This document shows, piece after piece, positions 11,466 through 25,400 of a stretch of DNA of 64,000 nt (position 1 is the first letter of the stretch; every line of letters begins with the position of its first letter). The notes beneath the pieces were generated by a model. It made no database searches. It was not told the DNA's origin and saw only the letters and a program-made list of their open reading frames with translations. Source of the stretch: Micractinium sp. NFX-FRZ. Lineage: Eukaryota; Chlorophyta; Trebouxiophyceae; Chlorellales; Chlorellaceae. Position numbers and translations under genes: made by a program. The stretch lies in assembly GCA_029339195.1 (NCBI GenBank), contig JAPTJF010000084.1, positions 62,001 to 126,000 of the forward strand. Direction: 5' to 3'.

Positions 11466-14400
11466 TCAGCGGGAGCCGTGCTTCTTCCAGGCCAGGGCGC
11501 CCCAGGTGCACATCAGGAAGAAGAGGAAGAAGCAGCTGCACGATGGCAGGGCGGGGCACGGGGGGCCAGGCTGATTGAGGCAACCACAGCATGCAGAGCA
11601 CAGGGGCAACACCCGGGGGCGGGGCGGCTGCATCTGGCCAGCGGCGCTCCCTTCACTGGGGAGGCAGCGCCCTGGGGCTGCAGCACTGTTCGGCAGGCGG
11701 CAGGCTGGCGCAAGGATTGGGCGGAGCACATGCAGCAGCAGCAGGCAGCAGTGCAGCGGGAAGGCGTGGTGGATGGCTGGGGACAGTGCACGTGGGCAGG
11801 CGCTGCCAGTGCGGGGCTCCTCACCTCAGGTACCCGAAAAAGGCCCACTTGCTGTAACTGTCCAGCGAATAGTACTCCAGCATGGTGCCACCCAGGAAGA
11901 GTGTGTCCACGTCACTGAACTGGTTGATCATCAACGCTCCCCAGCCTGCCAGGCAACGCCACACACGCACACATGGTTTGCAGTCAGTTTGTTGAGTGGC
12001 AACCGATGCAAGGTGGCACACCTCCTCAAGTTGGGTTCGGGGCAGCAGGGGCTGCAAGCTGAGCTTGAGCGCCGTTGCAGCCGCTGCAGCAGTTGCGGGG
12101 CGGCAGGCGCGCCCTTCCCTCTCACCGTAGCGGATAAAGTCAATGTAGCTGTACCAGCGCCAGTAGGCAGGGATGTCGTACCAGCGCCTGCATTCAGGGC
12201 GGGGGTGAGGCGGGCGGGGGTGAGGGCGTGCCATGGGCAACTTGGACAGCAATGGGCAGCATGTGGGGTTGTCCAGCAGTAATGGAGGCCCCTGGCTGAA
12301 CAAGGCAGTGCGTCCGGAGGGGAAACCAGCTCCCAGGGTGCAACGAGTGGTGCATGGACACTCAGGGATGGGGGCAGAGCGTCCGCCCACCAGGGAGGCA
12401 TGCTGTGAAGCAAGGACCTTCCCTCCTTCTACATCTACCACGAGGCGCATCACTCACATGAGCTGGCCCGCAAAGAAGAGCAGGGTGACCCTGCAGGCAG
12501 CAGCAGCACAGATGGGACACGGGAGCAGCCGTGGGTCGGGGCACTCCACATTGCGGAAGGAACGGACCTGAGGAGGCCGCCAATGCAGCAAGCTGTGGCG
12601 CGGCTGCAGAGCGTAACCGCAAGCGCAGCGGGGCCCTGGGACACGGCAGAGGGTGCAGGGGGCAGCGCGCGGTTGCCTGCCAAATGCCGGCAGGGCAGGG
12701 AAGGGCAGGGCAGGGCTGCGCACAGCAGGGCAGAGGGGCCCGCACTTCAGCTGGTAGCACGACAGTCCCATGCGTGCTCGTTCGTCCCCTCCCCACCACC
12801 CACCCACACTCCGACCGCCCCACCCCTGAACCCACAGGAGCTCACACATAGGCGGGCACGGCGGCATTAGCGACATCCATGTTGGGTGAGAGGGCTGAGA
12901 TGAAGTAGGCCAGTGCAATGCCGGTGCTCATGGTTGTGAAGTAGGAGAGGAAGAACAGCGGCCAGCTGCCAGACAGGTCGGTTGCAAAGAACACCTGCGG
13001 GGCAGGCGCGGAGCGGGGGCGGTGTGTGATTGGGCAGTGTGTGCGATTGGGCAGCCTTGCGCAGCATGCAACACCTATCCCTGTTCTTACTTGAGGTCGC
13101 TTCACTCACGCCCCACCCCCACCCCACTCACGACCCCGCCCCGCCCACCATGAGGGAGAAGGCCAGCGACACCAGCGCCCCCACCGCCAGCTCGCCGCCC
13201 ATCTTGAAGGCCAGGTAGGTGCCTGAGCGGTACAGCCCGTCGCTGCGCTCCCGCACAAAAAGCGGGCGCTCCAGGATGATGGAGGGCACTGCAGGGGGGG
13301 AGGGAGGGTGGCAATAGTGTAAGACAATGACAGGTATGCAGGTGTATGCGTGCCAAAGCCCCAGGGTACCCCAGCGCGCAGACAGCAAGGCACCCTTGGC
13401 GGCAGGGCGGGGCAGACTGCTGCGAGCGCTCAGCGGGAGGGGGCAGGTGAGTGGAAGGGTGAAGCTGGCGTGGGTTGGGGTCGGGGTTGAGGATGGGGGT
13501 GGGGGTACAACCAGGCCTGCGGAGCGGCACGGCAGCGCGATGTTGGCTCAGCATGGGTGGTGAAGGCGGTCACTGACAGGAACAGAGTTCAGCATCAGGC
13601 GCCCAGATGCAGGGATGGAGGGCGTACCTTTGCTGCTACCGCGGATCCAGCAAGCAAGCAGAGGTTATAAACGACCCTGCTGTGCAGCGATGCAGTGGTG
13701 CAGCTTGGCGGCCCGCCCGCTGGCCAGCCAACCGTGTCCTCACAAACAAGGAGGTACGGCGACGTGTACGATGGAAGCAAGGGTGAGGGGGAGGCTCACC
13801 GTAGGACACTGCTGTGAAGCCTGGCAGCAGGGCCACCATGAAGAGGAGGGCCGCCTGGTTGGGCAGGTTGCTGGCGTCGGATGAGCCCCCCACCCCCCAG
13901 TAGAGGGTCAGCATGATGAACGCCACCAGCAGCTTGTCTGCAAAGGCAAGCAGGATGCGTGCAAACTGACTGTCAGTCCACAGGCCTTTGGCACACGTCG
14001 TGTAGCTTTGGCACGCACGTGATGCCGCCACCAGCAGACTGTCCCAGAGGCAGGGCGAGTGCGGTGGGCAGCACGCTGGCGAGTGTGCCTCTGCGCCAAG
14101 GAGCACACCTCCCGCTGGCTCTCAGGGGTGGGTGGGTTGGTGGCACATGGGGTGGGAGAATTGCCAGCTCGGCTGGCCTGCCAGACCGCAGTACACAACC
14201 AGATAAAGAAGGCAATAGCAATTTCACTTTTTACACGAGCCGTGCTACATATGTAACGACAGCACCCACCCACCCACCCACCCACCTGCCATGCGCGGCC
14301 CCAGGTAGGCAGGGTCCATCAGGTCCCGGCGGGAGCGGTACTGCAGCGGCACATGCAAGCGTCGACTGTGAAACACCACTATGGAAAACGCAACCCGCAG

Positions 14401-17400
14401 CGCAGCAGGCGGGGTGGTGGTGCAAGCCGGCAGCGCTGCGGAGCACGGCGCACCGGCAGACCGGCAGCAAGACCTGTCCCGAGCGGCGGACAGGTGCTTG
14501 AAGTGGCATGTCGTGGCCGAGCGGCGCATGCAGGGAGGCAGGCCAGGAAAGGTGGATGCTGGAGGCAAGCAGGGTGTGGGCAGAGCAAGCAGGCCAGGCA
14601 CGGGCAGGCACAGGCCCGCACAGCTCGCTGCTATGGTCAGCACCTTTGACCCACCTTGAACATGGTGAGCAGGGCAAACCAGAAGGGCGTCTCGGTGCTG
14701 CGCTTGGACTGCAGCAGCTTGATGGTCTCGGGAGCCATGCTCATGCTCTGTTTGGGGTGGGGTGGGTGCGGTGCAAAAGGGGAGGGTAGGAGCAGTTGTT
14801 GGGTGGCGATCAAGCAGGGAGGGGCCCTGCCCCCTGCCCGGTAATGCAAGGCATCCCAGCTCCTCTCCCCTGCACCCACCTCCAGCTCCTCCTGCGTCTC
14901 GGCAGCTGCGTCATTCTCCGCCTTGAGCTGGGAGGCGTCGTATGCGTCGGCGTACTCAATGGCGCTCCCCTTGCGGTCCGCCTGCACACACCGGGGCGGC
15001 CATGGGAGGCGTGCTGGCGTCAGGGGAGGTCAGCAGTGAGGGCGCGCCGCTTGCAGCCCATGGACCTGCGTGGCCACCTGCGTGTGCAGCGCAGGCAATG
15101 GGCCCACGGCAGACACGCATGGAATGGACAGTGTGAGTGGCAGTCGCAGATGCCAGAACCAGGTTGTGTCGGTACCACTGCATGGCACGTGGTGCATGGG
15201 CTGCCATCCATGCATGTACATATGTGCACCCCCGGTGGCACACATCTGAATGGCACACGTCTGGGGCTCACATCGACGATGACGTCGGTCAGCCACTCGG
15301 CGGTGGTGACGTCGGGGTCGGTGTTGGGGGTGCAGGCGAAGTGTGCGGTGAAGAAGTCGATGGTCGCAGAGTCTACGGGGGCATGGAGAGGACGACGTGG
15401 CACATTACTCTCACAGAACAGTAAGTAGAGACCATTGTGTTCGGCATTCATGCAGGTGTTCAGAAGTACTAACATGTAGGTCCTGCAGATGCTTGCAAGT
15501 CTATGCCTCCACCCCTCTATGACCTGAGGCGCCCGCACCCCCGCCCCTTCCCCAGCCCTGTCACCACCTGGGAAGGACATCACCCCACCCCCACAGGCTG
15601 AGGCACCACCACGGGCTGAGGCACCACCCACTCCACCCCACCCCACTCACGGTTGTCTCCAAAGTACAGCGTGCGCCCACGCACTATGGTGAGCAGGCGG
15701 TCAAAGAGGGAGAAGGTGTACTGGGAGGGGGAGTGGATGGTGGCCTGCACAGCAGGGGGAGGGAGGAGGTGTGCTCGGGGGGGAAGCCCGCCGGGTGGTG
15801 GCTCGCACAGCCCCGCCCCGTGCCATGCCACTCCCAGCGGAGGCACCGGCCGGTGGCTTTCAGTGGCATGCCCACCCCCTGCATGAGGCCGCCGAGCGGG
15901 CACACAACCGGCTCGAAAGCACAGCGTTCGGGAAGGCCAGCGGGCACAGGGAGCGGCACTGCAAGCGCAAGGCAGTCGAGGGCGCTTGGCACGGCAGAGC
16001 CGGCCAGTGCTAAGCGGGGCACTCACCACAATTGTGATACCGGTGCTGGCCAGGTTCTTGACCACCCGCATGACTTCGTTGGCGGTGTACGAGTCCTGCA
16101 GGGGCAGCAGGGGCAGCACACCGGGGCAGAGGCATTGGCCAGCGTGAGCGCGGCGGCAGCCGGCTGGCCTAGCCCACGTGTGCCAGCTAGCACCCCCTGG
16201 TTCCGTACATGCCGTCCACGCGCGCAGGGGCGCTGCACAACGTGCTGCAAGGTCTGCCTCCCCACGCCCCTGCGCCTGCTGGTGCGCCCGCCTTCCCACC
16301 TGTGCCACCCACCTTGACTGCCAAGGCTCCCCGGCCACGGCCACACCCACGATAAGACACCCGCACTGGCCAGCTGGGCAAACAGGAGGTGTACCTCCCC
16401 TCCCTCCCTCCCTCCCGCCCTCACCAGGCCGCTGGTGGGCTCGTCCAGGAAGAGCACCCGTGGGGAGGTGACCAGCGCCAGCCCAATGTTGGCACGCTTG
16501 GCCTGCCCCCCAGAGATGCCCCGCCGCATCGAGTCGCCCACCTGGCAGGGGGAGGGGCCCAGGGGGGCGCAGGCACACCCGTTCATACCCAGCCTGACAC
16601 AAAAACAAATGCTCTCATCCCTCGGCCCTTGGAGACCTGTTAGGGCAGGGCATGGAGTGCAGGTACGGGACGAGGCTGGCGGCCCACCTGCGTCCCACGG
16701 CAGCTGTCCAGCGCCAGCGCTTTGATGGTGGCATCCACGCGCTGGCGCTTGGACGCCAGCGGCTCGGACACTGGGCTCTTCATCTCGCACCTGCAGGTAG
16801 GGGGGAGACTGAGGCGGCACTGCTTGGAGCGGGGTGGGTGGGGGTGGGGTGGGGGCGGGGCTGCTGGCAGGGCGGGGCGGTGGGGTGTGACGTAAACCTC
16901 TGCCAGCCAGGCTGCCGACGCCCAATCGCTCTGTGCCCCCTGCCCGCCAGCGACCCATACATCCCATCCCAGCCCAGACCTGCCCTGCCCAGTGCTGTGC
17001 TCAACGCACCTCTCCCATCCCTCCCCACTTTGCCCCTGCTCAGCCCACCCCGCCACAGCCCATCCCATCGCGTTCCGCCCTACACGCCTACTCAGCGCAC
17101 CCCAGCCAAGCCAAGCCCAGCACTGCCACCGCCCAACTCACGTGTACATCAGCATCTCCTCCACACTCAGGTTGGCAATGAGGGAGTCGAACTGCTCCAC
17201 GTAGCCGCACTGGCGGCGCAGGAAGGCAGCGCTGGGGGGGCGCCCGCCAAAGTGCACCTTCCCCTCAATTTTGCCGGCGGTCTTGCGGCCAGCCAGGATG
17301 TCGAGCAGGCTGGTCTTGCCGGAACCTGCGGGCGCCGATTGGAGGGCGTGGGCAGGGCAGGGGGCGGCAGGGCAGGGGAAAGACAAGGAGCATGTCAGGC

Positions 17401-17634
17401 ACAGGCAGGAGGCAGGCAGGGCAGGTTGGGACACCACGTGGCGCCCCCACCGAGGTGCACCCCTTACGCCTGCGAAGGACGCCCGGTGCCACGCAGGCTG
17501 CACTTTCCCGCACCTGAGGGCCCCATCAGTGCGGCCATTTGGCCGGGCCTGAAGTAGGCGGAGATGTGGGACAGGATTTGGAGCCTGCCGCCGCCGCCCC
17601 GCCGCCCCGCCACATCCACAGAGTATGACAAGTC
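11466..17634 (-). CDS. half-size ABCG-family (white/WBC) ABC transporter, 5' exon unresolved
   Basis: Predicted ABCG half-transporter, which by family rule must dimerise to export lipids, sterols or other hydrophobic compounds; substrate unknown. Seventeen exons stay in frame to the TGA at 11466-11468: 17514-17634, 17142-17325, 16688-16790, 16425-16541, 16027-16095, 15651-15744, 15272-15372, 14880-14981, 14655-14747, 14286-14340, 13800-13937, 13149-13288, 12846-12994, 12458-12490, 12126-12187, 11825-11945, 11466-11535, giving 583 codons. The order is NBD then TMD, as expected for ABCG. Walker A is GPSGSGKTS, the signature ISGGQAKR, Walker [13 protein letters not shown] and the H-loop ATIHSPS. 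About six hydrophobic segments follow and the protein ends in KKHGSR. The first recognised exon begins inside the domain at DLSYSVDV, so a short upstream exon with the ATG must exist, probably between 17640 and 18066; several ATGs are possible and none was chosen. Confidence 0.86.
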
Positions 17635-19492
17635 CTGCAGGGGTGGGGGGGGGCAGCGCAGGTCAGCATGAGCACTGGGGCCAGCAGAGGGTAGGGCGCA
17701 TCACCAGGCATGGAAGCGCAAGGCTGCAGGGGGATGAAGGCTGCAGAAGCCCCCTGTGCAGGCAAGCACGGCAGTGAATGCTGGGTGAGGCGGCGGCGGC
17801 TGGCAGCCAGCCCGACCAGGCCGCAGGCTGTACAGAGCGGGGATCCCTTGCAGCATGCATCCCCAGACAATCACTTTAACGGTGACCAGCATGCTTCTTT
17901 GCCTCCTGGGACGGCGAAGTAGGTTGCGACGCCGGAGGCAAACGTGTGTAACTTGCACGTGGGGTACGCCTGTCGAATGAAAGCAGTCCGGGCCCCTGCG
18001 CGACAATAAGCGCCTCAAATCGCCGTCAGGGCAACGTTCGCAGCCTGTAAGCGGAGGGTCGCTCATGTGGCGGGCAAGGGTTACCTAAGGGGTAGCTTGG
18101 GTGCTTGGCATGTAGCCTGATGGCCGCCAGCACAAGGGGAGATGCAGCACGGCAGGGACAACTGCGCTCATCATGCCGGTAAGATGCTTAAAGGAGGCAC
18201 AGTCCAGATGACGCTGGAGGTTGTGTGAGCAGGGCTTCTCACGATCGCAGGGCCTGACGCCCTTGTACCGTCAGTACCGCAGTGCCCCTCCTGCCCTCCT
18301 TCATCAACCGTAATTGTCGTCTTCCAAAGGGCAGGCAGTGGGTCAGCGTGCTGGCGCCCCGTGATGTCTGCATATCTCGCAGCCATCGGGCCCGGCCCTT
18401 CTCCGACTGTACCGCTGGCATCGCAGCTCTGGCAAACTCCGGCTGCCAGGGCTGCCATCAGCAGCAAGGCATCATGCCGAGTGTGCCGTTCCGGCATGCA
18501 GATGGTTAGGATGGCTACAATTATATGCGTGCAAGAGCTCCCAGGCCACAAGTTTGCAGAAACAGGCAGCAGCAGCCTGACACCGCAGGTTGCTGGGTGT
18601 CTCGGATGTGCAAGGCAGCCGGGCTGTGCAGTTGCCAGTGTACCCATGTCGCAGGCTGCTGACGCTCACGCCAGCACCGCTCTCCTCCGCTTCTTCTTCT
18701 AGGTTTCGGTGTGCAAGGCACAGCAAGCTGTTGTGAATCATGCAGGTCAGGCCTGACTTGCTGGGGAGGGCCCCGCAAACCACATGCCCCACATTTGCGT
18801 TCAAAAGGCTGGAGAGAGGCAGTAGATGGAGGCTGCACCTGGTGCTCGTGGTGCTGGCGGCCCTCTTCCCTCCCTCCCTCCTTCCCTCCCTCCTTCCCTC
18901 CCTCTGCCTACATCTATGCTCAGAGTGCACACTTTGACCTACAGCAACAGCTTGCTGGGACTTGCAAGTTGCATGCCTGTTGCAGCAACCAGGCACGGCA
19001 GGGCGCCTCGACCGTGCACGCAGCCTGCTGAGCACCGGGCGGCGCGCCGGCTGCGGCGCCACCGTCGCCACCGTGCCAGGGCAGGTCTGCACCACATGCG
19101 ATTCTGCATCCCCTTATGCTCCCTTCATAACGCAGAGGCTTCTCACAGCCTGCGCAAACAGCGACACAGACGGGCGCGCGCTCGCGACTGTGTTTACAGC
19201 ACACACACAAGGCTGATCGGTGCACTTGCAAGGACAGCCGATACCAATAGAGAGGGCAACAAGTTTAGGGCTGCAAAAGATGCCGTAACCGGGTGCTTCC
19301 TTTGGGTGCCGAGGTGGCGTGGTTTCAACTTCACCTCTGCGCCAGTAGCATTACGCTGCACTACACATTGTGATCGGGTCGCGAGCCCTTGACCCGCATA
19401 CAGTCGCCATGGGCGCCCGCGCTTGAGCACCACAAGCTTGCTCCTCACACACCGCGTCTCCAGTTCTGGTGTCTGAGCTTTCCGGAGCAGTC
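17635..19492. other. divergent intergenic region between ABCG and ABCA-2
   Basis: Apart from the missing first exon of the ABCG gene, no gene is supported. The region holds 5' flanks of both divergent genes, a CT-rich microsatellite of CCCT/CCTT units at about 18868-18906, and copy 2 of a diverged repeat at 19153-19360. Confidence 0.55.
19153..19360 (+). repeat. diverged dispersed repeat, copy 2
   Basis: Partner of the repeat at 10219-10420, with the same plus-strand orientation and clearly patchy similarity. It ends about 130 bases before the ABCA-2 start codon. Confidence 0.6.
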
Positions 19493-22400
19493 ATGGACGA
19501 CGGAACTAAGAGCAGCGACACGGCCTGGCGGGGCGACGGCAGCCCCACCAGGTCTTCTGTAGCCACCAACGGCGCGGCCAACGGCGGCGGCGCCTCTGCG
19601 CCGCCAGACATGGTGTTGGTGGGACAGCGCCCCTGGCTGCCCCGCTTCGGCACCCAGGCAAGTGCAAACGCAAGGAGCAGAAACTGCAAGTCGGCTTTCG
19701 ACCACGCTGCCCCAACTTGCATGTTGCCACTTGCCCTACGCTGCCCAACTTGCGTGTTCGCTTCCGCCTCCGCCCCCGCCGCCCGTCCCCGCCGAGCCTG
19801 CCAATCTGAGGGGGCCCCCCACTCGCGCTGCTCTGCAGTTCAAGGCCCTGTTTATGAAGAACCTGCTGGTCAACTGGCGCAACCTGCGGGCCACGATACT
19901 GCGGGTGCTGGCACCGCTGTGAGCGCTGGGGGGCGGGGCGTTGCTGGGACGGGTGCTGGTACAAACCCTGTGGGCCGCCAGCCCGCTCCTCCCACGTGGG
20001 TGCTGCCCGCCTGCCTGCTTTCCCTGCTCCCTGCGCTGGGGGGCGGGTGTTGCTGGGACGGGTGCTGGTACAAACCCTGTGGGCCGCCAGCCCGCCCCTC
20101 CCACGTGGGTGCTGCCCGCCTGCCTGCTTCCCTGCTCCCTCTCCCCCTAGCCCTCTGACCTTTGCCCCCCTCGACGCCTTCTTCCCCACAGCTTCTTCAT
20201 GCTGCTGCTCTACCTCACCAATGTGGCGCTGACTGCGGACAACCCTAAGCGGCCGTATGCCATCGCCAACCGCAACCCTGCTGTGGACGCTGTGACGGGC
20301 ATCCCGCCCTGCGAGGACTCTGTGTACGTGCGCACACCCTGCTACGACTTCTTCTGGACAGCGCAGAACGACAGCGCGGGGCTGGTGCAGGTGGGTGCTG
20401 TGTGGGCAGGTTGGGTGCGAGGTCGAGCGGGCGGAGTGGGTTGAGTGCGAGGTAGAGTTGGTCGTTGTCAACATCGTTTCTCTGCCCACCTCCACCACTG
20501 TGCACACCACACGTGCCGGTTGAAACACCCGTGCCCCCCTCCCACAACTGCTCTCACCCACCCATCCATCCATGCACCGCAGCCCACCCTTTTCTGATGT
20601 TCATCTGCTCCCCCTGCAGAACCAGGTCGTGCCTTTCATGCTGGCCAACAACCCGGGGCGCCCCATCAGCGCGGACCGCGTGCTGAGCTTTGCTGGCGTG
20701 GCGGAGGCCAACGCCTGGCTGGCGGCCAACCCGGAGAGGGTGCTGGGCGGCGTGCACTTCAGCGGCACCGAGGGCCTCGGTAAGTGCGCCGCCGGTGGGG
20801 CAGCAGTGTTCTGAAAGTCGGCTCAGGCAGAGCGGGGGGCTGTGGCCGCAGCAGTGCCGGGGCAATCCTGCTGCCTCCACTTGTGGGTGACGCGCGGGCT
20901 TGCCGTCCCGTGCTGGATGGTGTCTCTGCATTGGCCAGGGTCTGGCACTCTCGAGGGGCCCGAGAGAACCAGAACCTGGCCAACGCAGCCGTAACCAACC
21001 AGCACGGCACGGCAAGCCCGCATGTCACCCACTGTAACTTGTGCTGTGTTCCGCTCGTTCTGCTGTGCCCACGTGTTGTTGGCTGCTCACGCATGGCTGC
21101 TGGCTTGCGTCGCTTCTTGGGGGGTGCAGAGGGTTGGGGATCCACCAGCCCACCCAGCCGCCTTGGCTTGCAGCAGCCCGTGGCTGGCTGCCTGTATGCT
21201 GGCTGTCCCGAGCTGCCTCCCGTGCACCCTTCCCCGCAGGCCTGGGCGCCTTCTCCTACCTCCTGCAAGTCAACCAGACAGTCAAGTACTTCAAAGACGT
21301 AAGTGCATTCGGTGTCGCCACACGTGCTTACCAGCAGTTGCTTGGCCGCATGCTCTTCTTCTCTCCACCGCTCTCTGGGCCATGCTCCCCGCCATGTGTC
21401 TGATCTCCACTCACTTGCCCGCTCTGGCCCACTGCCTCTGCTGTCCCCCCTCTGCTGTGCCCCTGCAGCGCTTCCAGGACCCCACCTTCTTCTTCCAGGT
21501 GCCTCTGCAAGTGCTGACGGAGCACTCGCTGGCAGCCCTGTACTACAACGACTCACAGCAGGTACGCCCCCTGCTGTGCTGTGCTGTGCTGTGCTGCCTC
21601 GCCCCGCTGTGGCCTGCATGTGCATCCTGTGTGTGAAACTCCAGAGCAACTCCAGACGTAGTTACGCAGCGGGTGCCGCTTCGGCGGGTGAGGAGGAGTA
21701 CCCCAACATGAGCACAATCACGCATCATTGCCAGCGTCCGCTGGCACGTGTCCTCTTTCCCCACGTGTGCGCTCGCTCCACTCAGCAGCCCATTCCCTGC
21801 TGAGCTGCATGCTGTGGCACCCCTGCGGCCTGCAGGGCACCGCGCCCCCCGCCTGGGACGTCACCTCCTCCATGTTTGCGCACCCCACCACCAACAGCAT
21901 CAACATTGTGGGCAAGGTCATCGGCGGCTTTGTGTTTGCCGCCAACATGTTCTCCTTTGTGCTGGTGGTGAGCGGGCGGGGCGGGGCCAGGATGTGTTGT
22001 GCGGGTGGCGAGCGGGCGGGGCGGGGCGGGGTCATGGTTTGTGCTGGTGGAGAGCGAGTTGGGTGCGCAGCGTGGCATGCAGCGCTGCCGTTCTCTGGCG
22101 TCCTGCTGGCCCGTCTGCCCACCTCAAATGTGGGCCTCATACTCCTGCACGCCTGCCTGCGCGCCTGTATGTTCACGCTGCTTGCCTGCTTCCCTCCTTC
22201 TTCACCCCCCTTGCCTGCCTGCCTGCCTCCCTCCCCGCCACCCACCTCCTCACGCCCGCAGCTGAGCTCCGTTGTGTTTGAGCGGGAGCGTGGCCTGCGG
22301 CAGGCACTCAAGACGATGGGCATGCTGGAGTCAGGTGCGCCTTGCAGCAGCCCCATCGCTCCACCTCTACCCTGCTGTTCCCCCAATGCAACCCTGGCAT

Positions 22401-25400
22401 AGCGCTCTGACCGCCGTGCGTGTCGTTGCGGATGGCGGCGATCTTGGCTCTTGACCCCTGCCTGTCCCCTGCTCTCCCCCCTCCCCTGCCCGCCCCCTGC
22501 GCCCCCAACGCCTGCCTGTTCCCGGCGCCCCCGACCCCTGTCTGCCCCCTGCCCTGCTCCCCCCACCCCCCCCCCCCGTCCCCGCAGCCTTCTGGCTGTC
22601 GTGCACGTCTGTGGACACTCTGCCCATCTTGCTTCCTGCTCCTGACCCCTGTCTGCCCCCTGCGCTGCTCCCCCCATGCCCCTGCCCGCAGCCTTTTGGC
22701 TGTCGTGGATGTCGGTGGAGGTGCTGGCTGCCCTGGTCTTCACCCTGCTGCTCATCGCGTTTGGAGCCATGTTCCAGTTCCAGTTCTTCCTGCTCAACTC
22801 CTTCGGCCTGGTGAGTGTGCCTTTCATTCGGCCTGGACGAGTGTGCCTCGTCAAACTAAACTCACTGCCCGCGTGTCGGGGCCGCTACCTCTGTCTGCCG
22901 CATAGGCAATCTGCACATATTCTTCCAACCCCGCTTGGCCTGCTACGCTACGAGCGCCTGCTGCTGCTGCTGCGGTCGCCACCCACGGGCTGGGCCCGCT
23001 GTTGCCTGCCCCGGTCGTTGCGCTCATGCCTCATGCCACGCCGCTTTGCTCTGCCCCTGCCTGCCTGCCGCCCCGCAGATCTTCATCCTCTTCTTCCTCT
23101 TCCAGCTGGCCATGACCTCCGTCTCCTTCCTCATCTCAAGTGAGAGAGGGGGGTGGGGTGCTGGCACCAGGAGGGCATGCTGTTAGTTCCAGCCATGGCA
23201 GCCACAGCAGAAGGCATCGCTCAGCCGCCTCAACTGCTGCTGCAGCGGCCTGCCGTTCTGTCCTCAGCACGGCACCGCCTGCGACTGACCCTAGCTCTGC
23301 TCCCTCGCGCTATGCACGTGCCTGCCCCCTGCAGCGCTGCTGTCCAAGAGCTCCACCGCTGTGGTCATCGGCTTTGTCTTCTTCCTCATCGGTTGGGTCT
23401 TCCAGGTGGGAAGGGCAGGCAGCCGGCCCGGGACGCACTGAGGCAACGCAGTTGGGCAGTGGCGCAGCTGGGCCACATGCTGCGCTCGATACCAACGCTT
23501 GTGCCTTGCCTCTGACCGGCTGGCCGGCTGCTGACCCGCTGTCCCTGCTGCCCCTGCTGTGCAGTCTGCGGTCGTGTTTGGGTTCCCCTATCAACCAGGT
23601 GCGCTTGCTGTGCCACACGTGCGGGGCCCCGCACACCCTGCCCCTGCTGCTGTTGGGCTGCTGTTGCATCGTGTCTGTCAGTCATTGCCTTCTGTTCGCG
23701 TGGTGCAGTGCACACTGCTGGCAGCGAGCACAGCCGGGCCCCCAACTGCCCCCTCTTGCTGCTGGTAGCGCCAGCTGGGCAGGCCTGCCTGGCCTCGCCT
23801 GGGCTTGCCGTTCAAGCAGTTCCAATTGCCCGTTTGGCATACACGTGCTGTTTGCATTCGTATGCGCACAAGGCCATTTCAATCAACCTGGTCTGCTGGT
23901 TGATTGCAGACTACTGGAGCGACTACACCTGGGCCATCGTCATCTTCACCCTTATGCCCTGGTGCCCGCTGGCCAAGGCAGCAGGTGGGCTGGGGCTGGC
24001 TGGGCCTGGGCTGGCGGTGGCTACATGCTATTAGCTGACCCGGCGCCAGGGATGCCTGGGCGCTTGCCGCGACACGCCACAGTCCACCCTGGCCTGCTCG
24101 ACTCCACACACTGCTGCACCCGTGTCCTCTGGCCGTCCTGCAGAGGATTGGCTGCTGCCTCTTTCCCCTCTCATCAACCTTGTTCGAAAAGCAGGAACAC
24201 AGAAAAGGGCCGTGCTCTGCTTTACAAGTGCTACAATCTTCTTGTGCCTGCAGAGGACCTGGGCGCTGCCTCCGAGGACGACTCCTCCGTGGGCCTCACC
24301 TGGTCCAACCGCAACAAGTGAGCACGGCACTAGGTCCCCCAAAAGCGCCCTGCCCTCTGCACCTCGCCTGGCCATCGTGCCTGCCGCTCCACCGCCCCAG
24401 CTGGCCCACACGCTGCATGTCATCTGTGTGCCACTACAATCAGCCTGCCTGGCTGCACCTGCCTTGGCGCCCTGCCCTGCCCTGCCGGCCAGCGTACCCC
24501 ACCACCACCCCTCCCTGCCTCCCTCTCAGCCACTGCGACAACCTGGGCAAAGCCCCGCTGCCCAGAGCGCCGCCTACGTGGCAGGCCTGCCCCCCGCTGG
24601 CTGCGACTCACTGCCTGCCTCTTCTGCACTGTGCCCCGCCTGCCTTCTGCCCTGCAGCTACTGCTTCAACCTGGACAACGACCCCACCGCCTCAAGCGAG
24701 GCCTACGTGGCGGGTGCCTACCAGGACTTCAGCTGCGTCTTCCCCATCACCTCGGGTGCGCCGCGCGCCAGACGCCCGCCCTGCCGCTTGCCTGCCTGCC
24801 ACCCGCGGGAAGCAGTGCAGCCTGCGCCCGGCTGCGTGGGCGGAGGCGGCTGAACGGCGCTGAGCCCAGGCCGGTGCCTGCTAGATGCAGCACTCGCTTT
24901 GGCCACACACCGCCTCCCTAGCACGGCCTCCCTGTGCATCACCGCCGCACCGTGCCTGCTCGCCTCCCCTCCCCACCCGCAGTGTTCACTGTGCTGGCGC
25001 TGGAGTGGGTGGGATACTTCATCCTGGCGGTGTACTTGGATCATGTGCTGGCTGATGAGAACGGTGAGAGGGGCGGCGGGCGGGCAGGCGGTGGCCAATT
25101 GCTGGGTTCTCATGGGGGGGGACTCGAGGTGCTGGCAGGTGAGCATGGAGTGCAGGTGTGTGGAAGTGACGGGCATCAAGGGGAGTGCTGGCGGGAAATG
25201 GTGAGTGAACAGGCATGCGCCCTCAGCAGGTGCTGTGTACCAGTGACTCGCGGCAATCGCGTCCTGCAACGTTTTCTTCTTTTTCTTCTTGATTTTCATT
25301 GCAAACATTGTTCCACCCAGGCGGACGCGGCGGGCAGTCACCCCTCATCTCCCCGCCCCCACCCCACCCACCCCGCAGGCGTGCGCAAGGGGCGGCCCTG

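Noticed and set aside
17701..18066. Open frame starting at 18066 as the ABCG first exon
   Set aside because: No donor in this frame joins in phase to the exon at 17634 with a convincing N-terminus, so it was not added to the model.
18868..18906. CCCT/CCTT-rich stretch that could suggest a regulatory array
   Set aside because: Ordinary pyrimidine microsatellite, common in such genomes. No functional evidence.
19506..20573. 355-codon open frame on the minus strand opposite the ABCA-2 start
   Set aside because: Runs antisense through confirmed ABCA-2 exons and through an intronic tandem repeat, with repetitive composition. A shadow frame.
21718..22854. 378-codon minus-strand frame
   Set aside because: Antisense to ABCA-2 exons 7-9, low-complexity Arg/Gly content, no motif.
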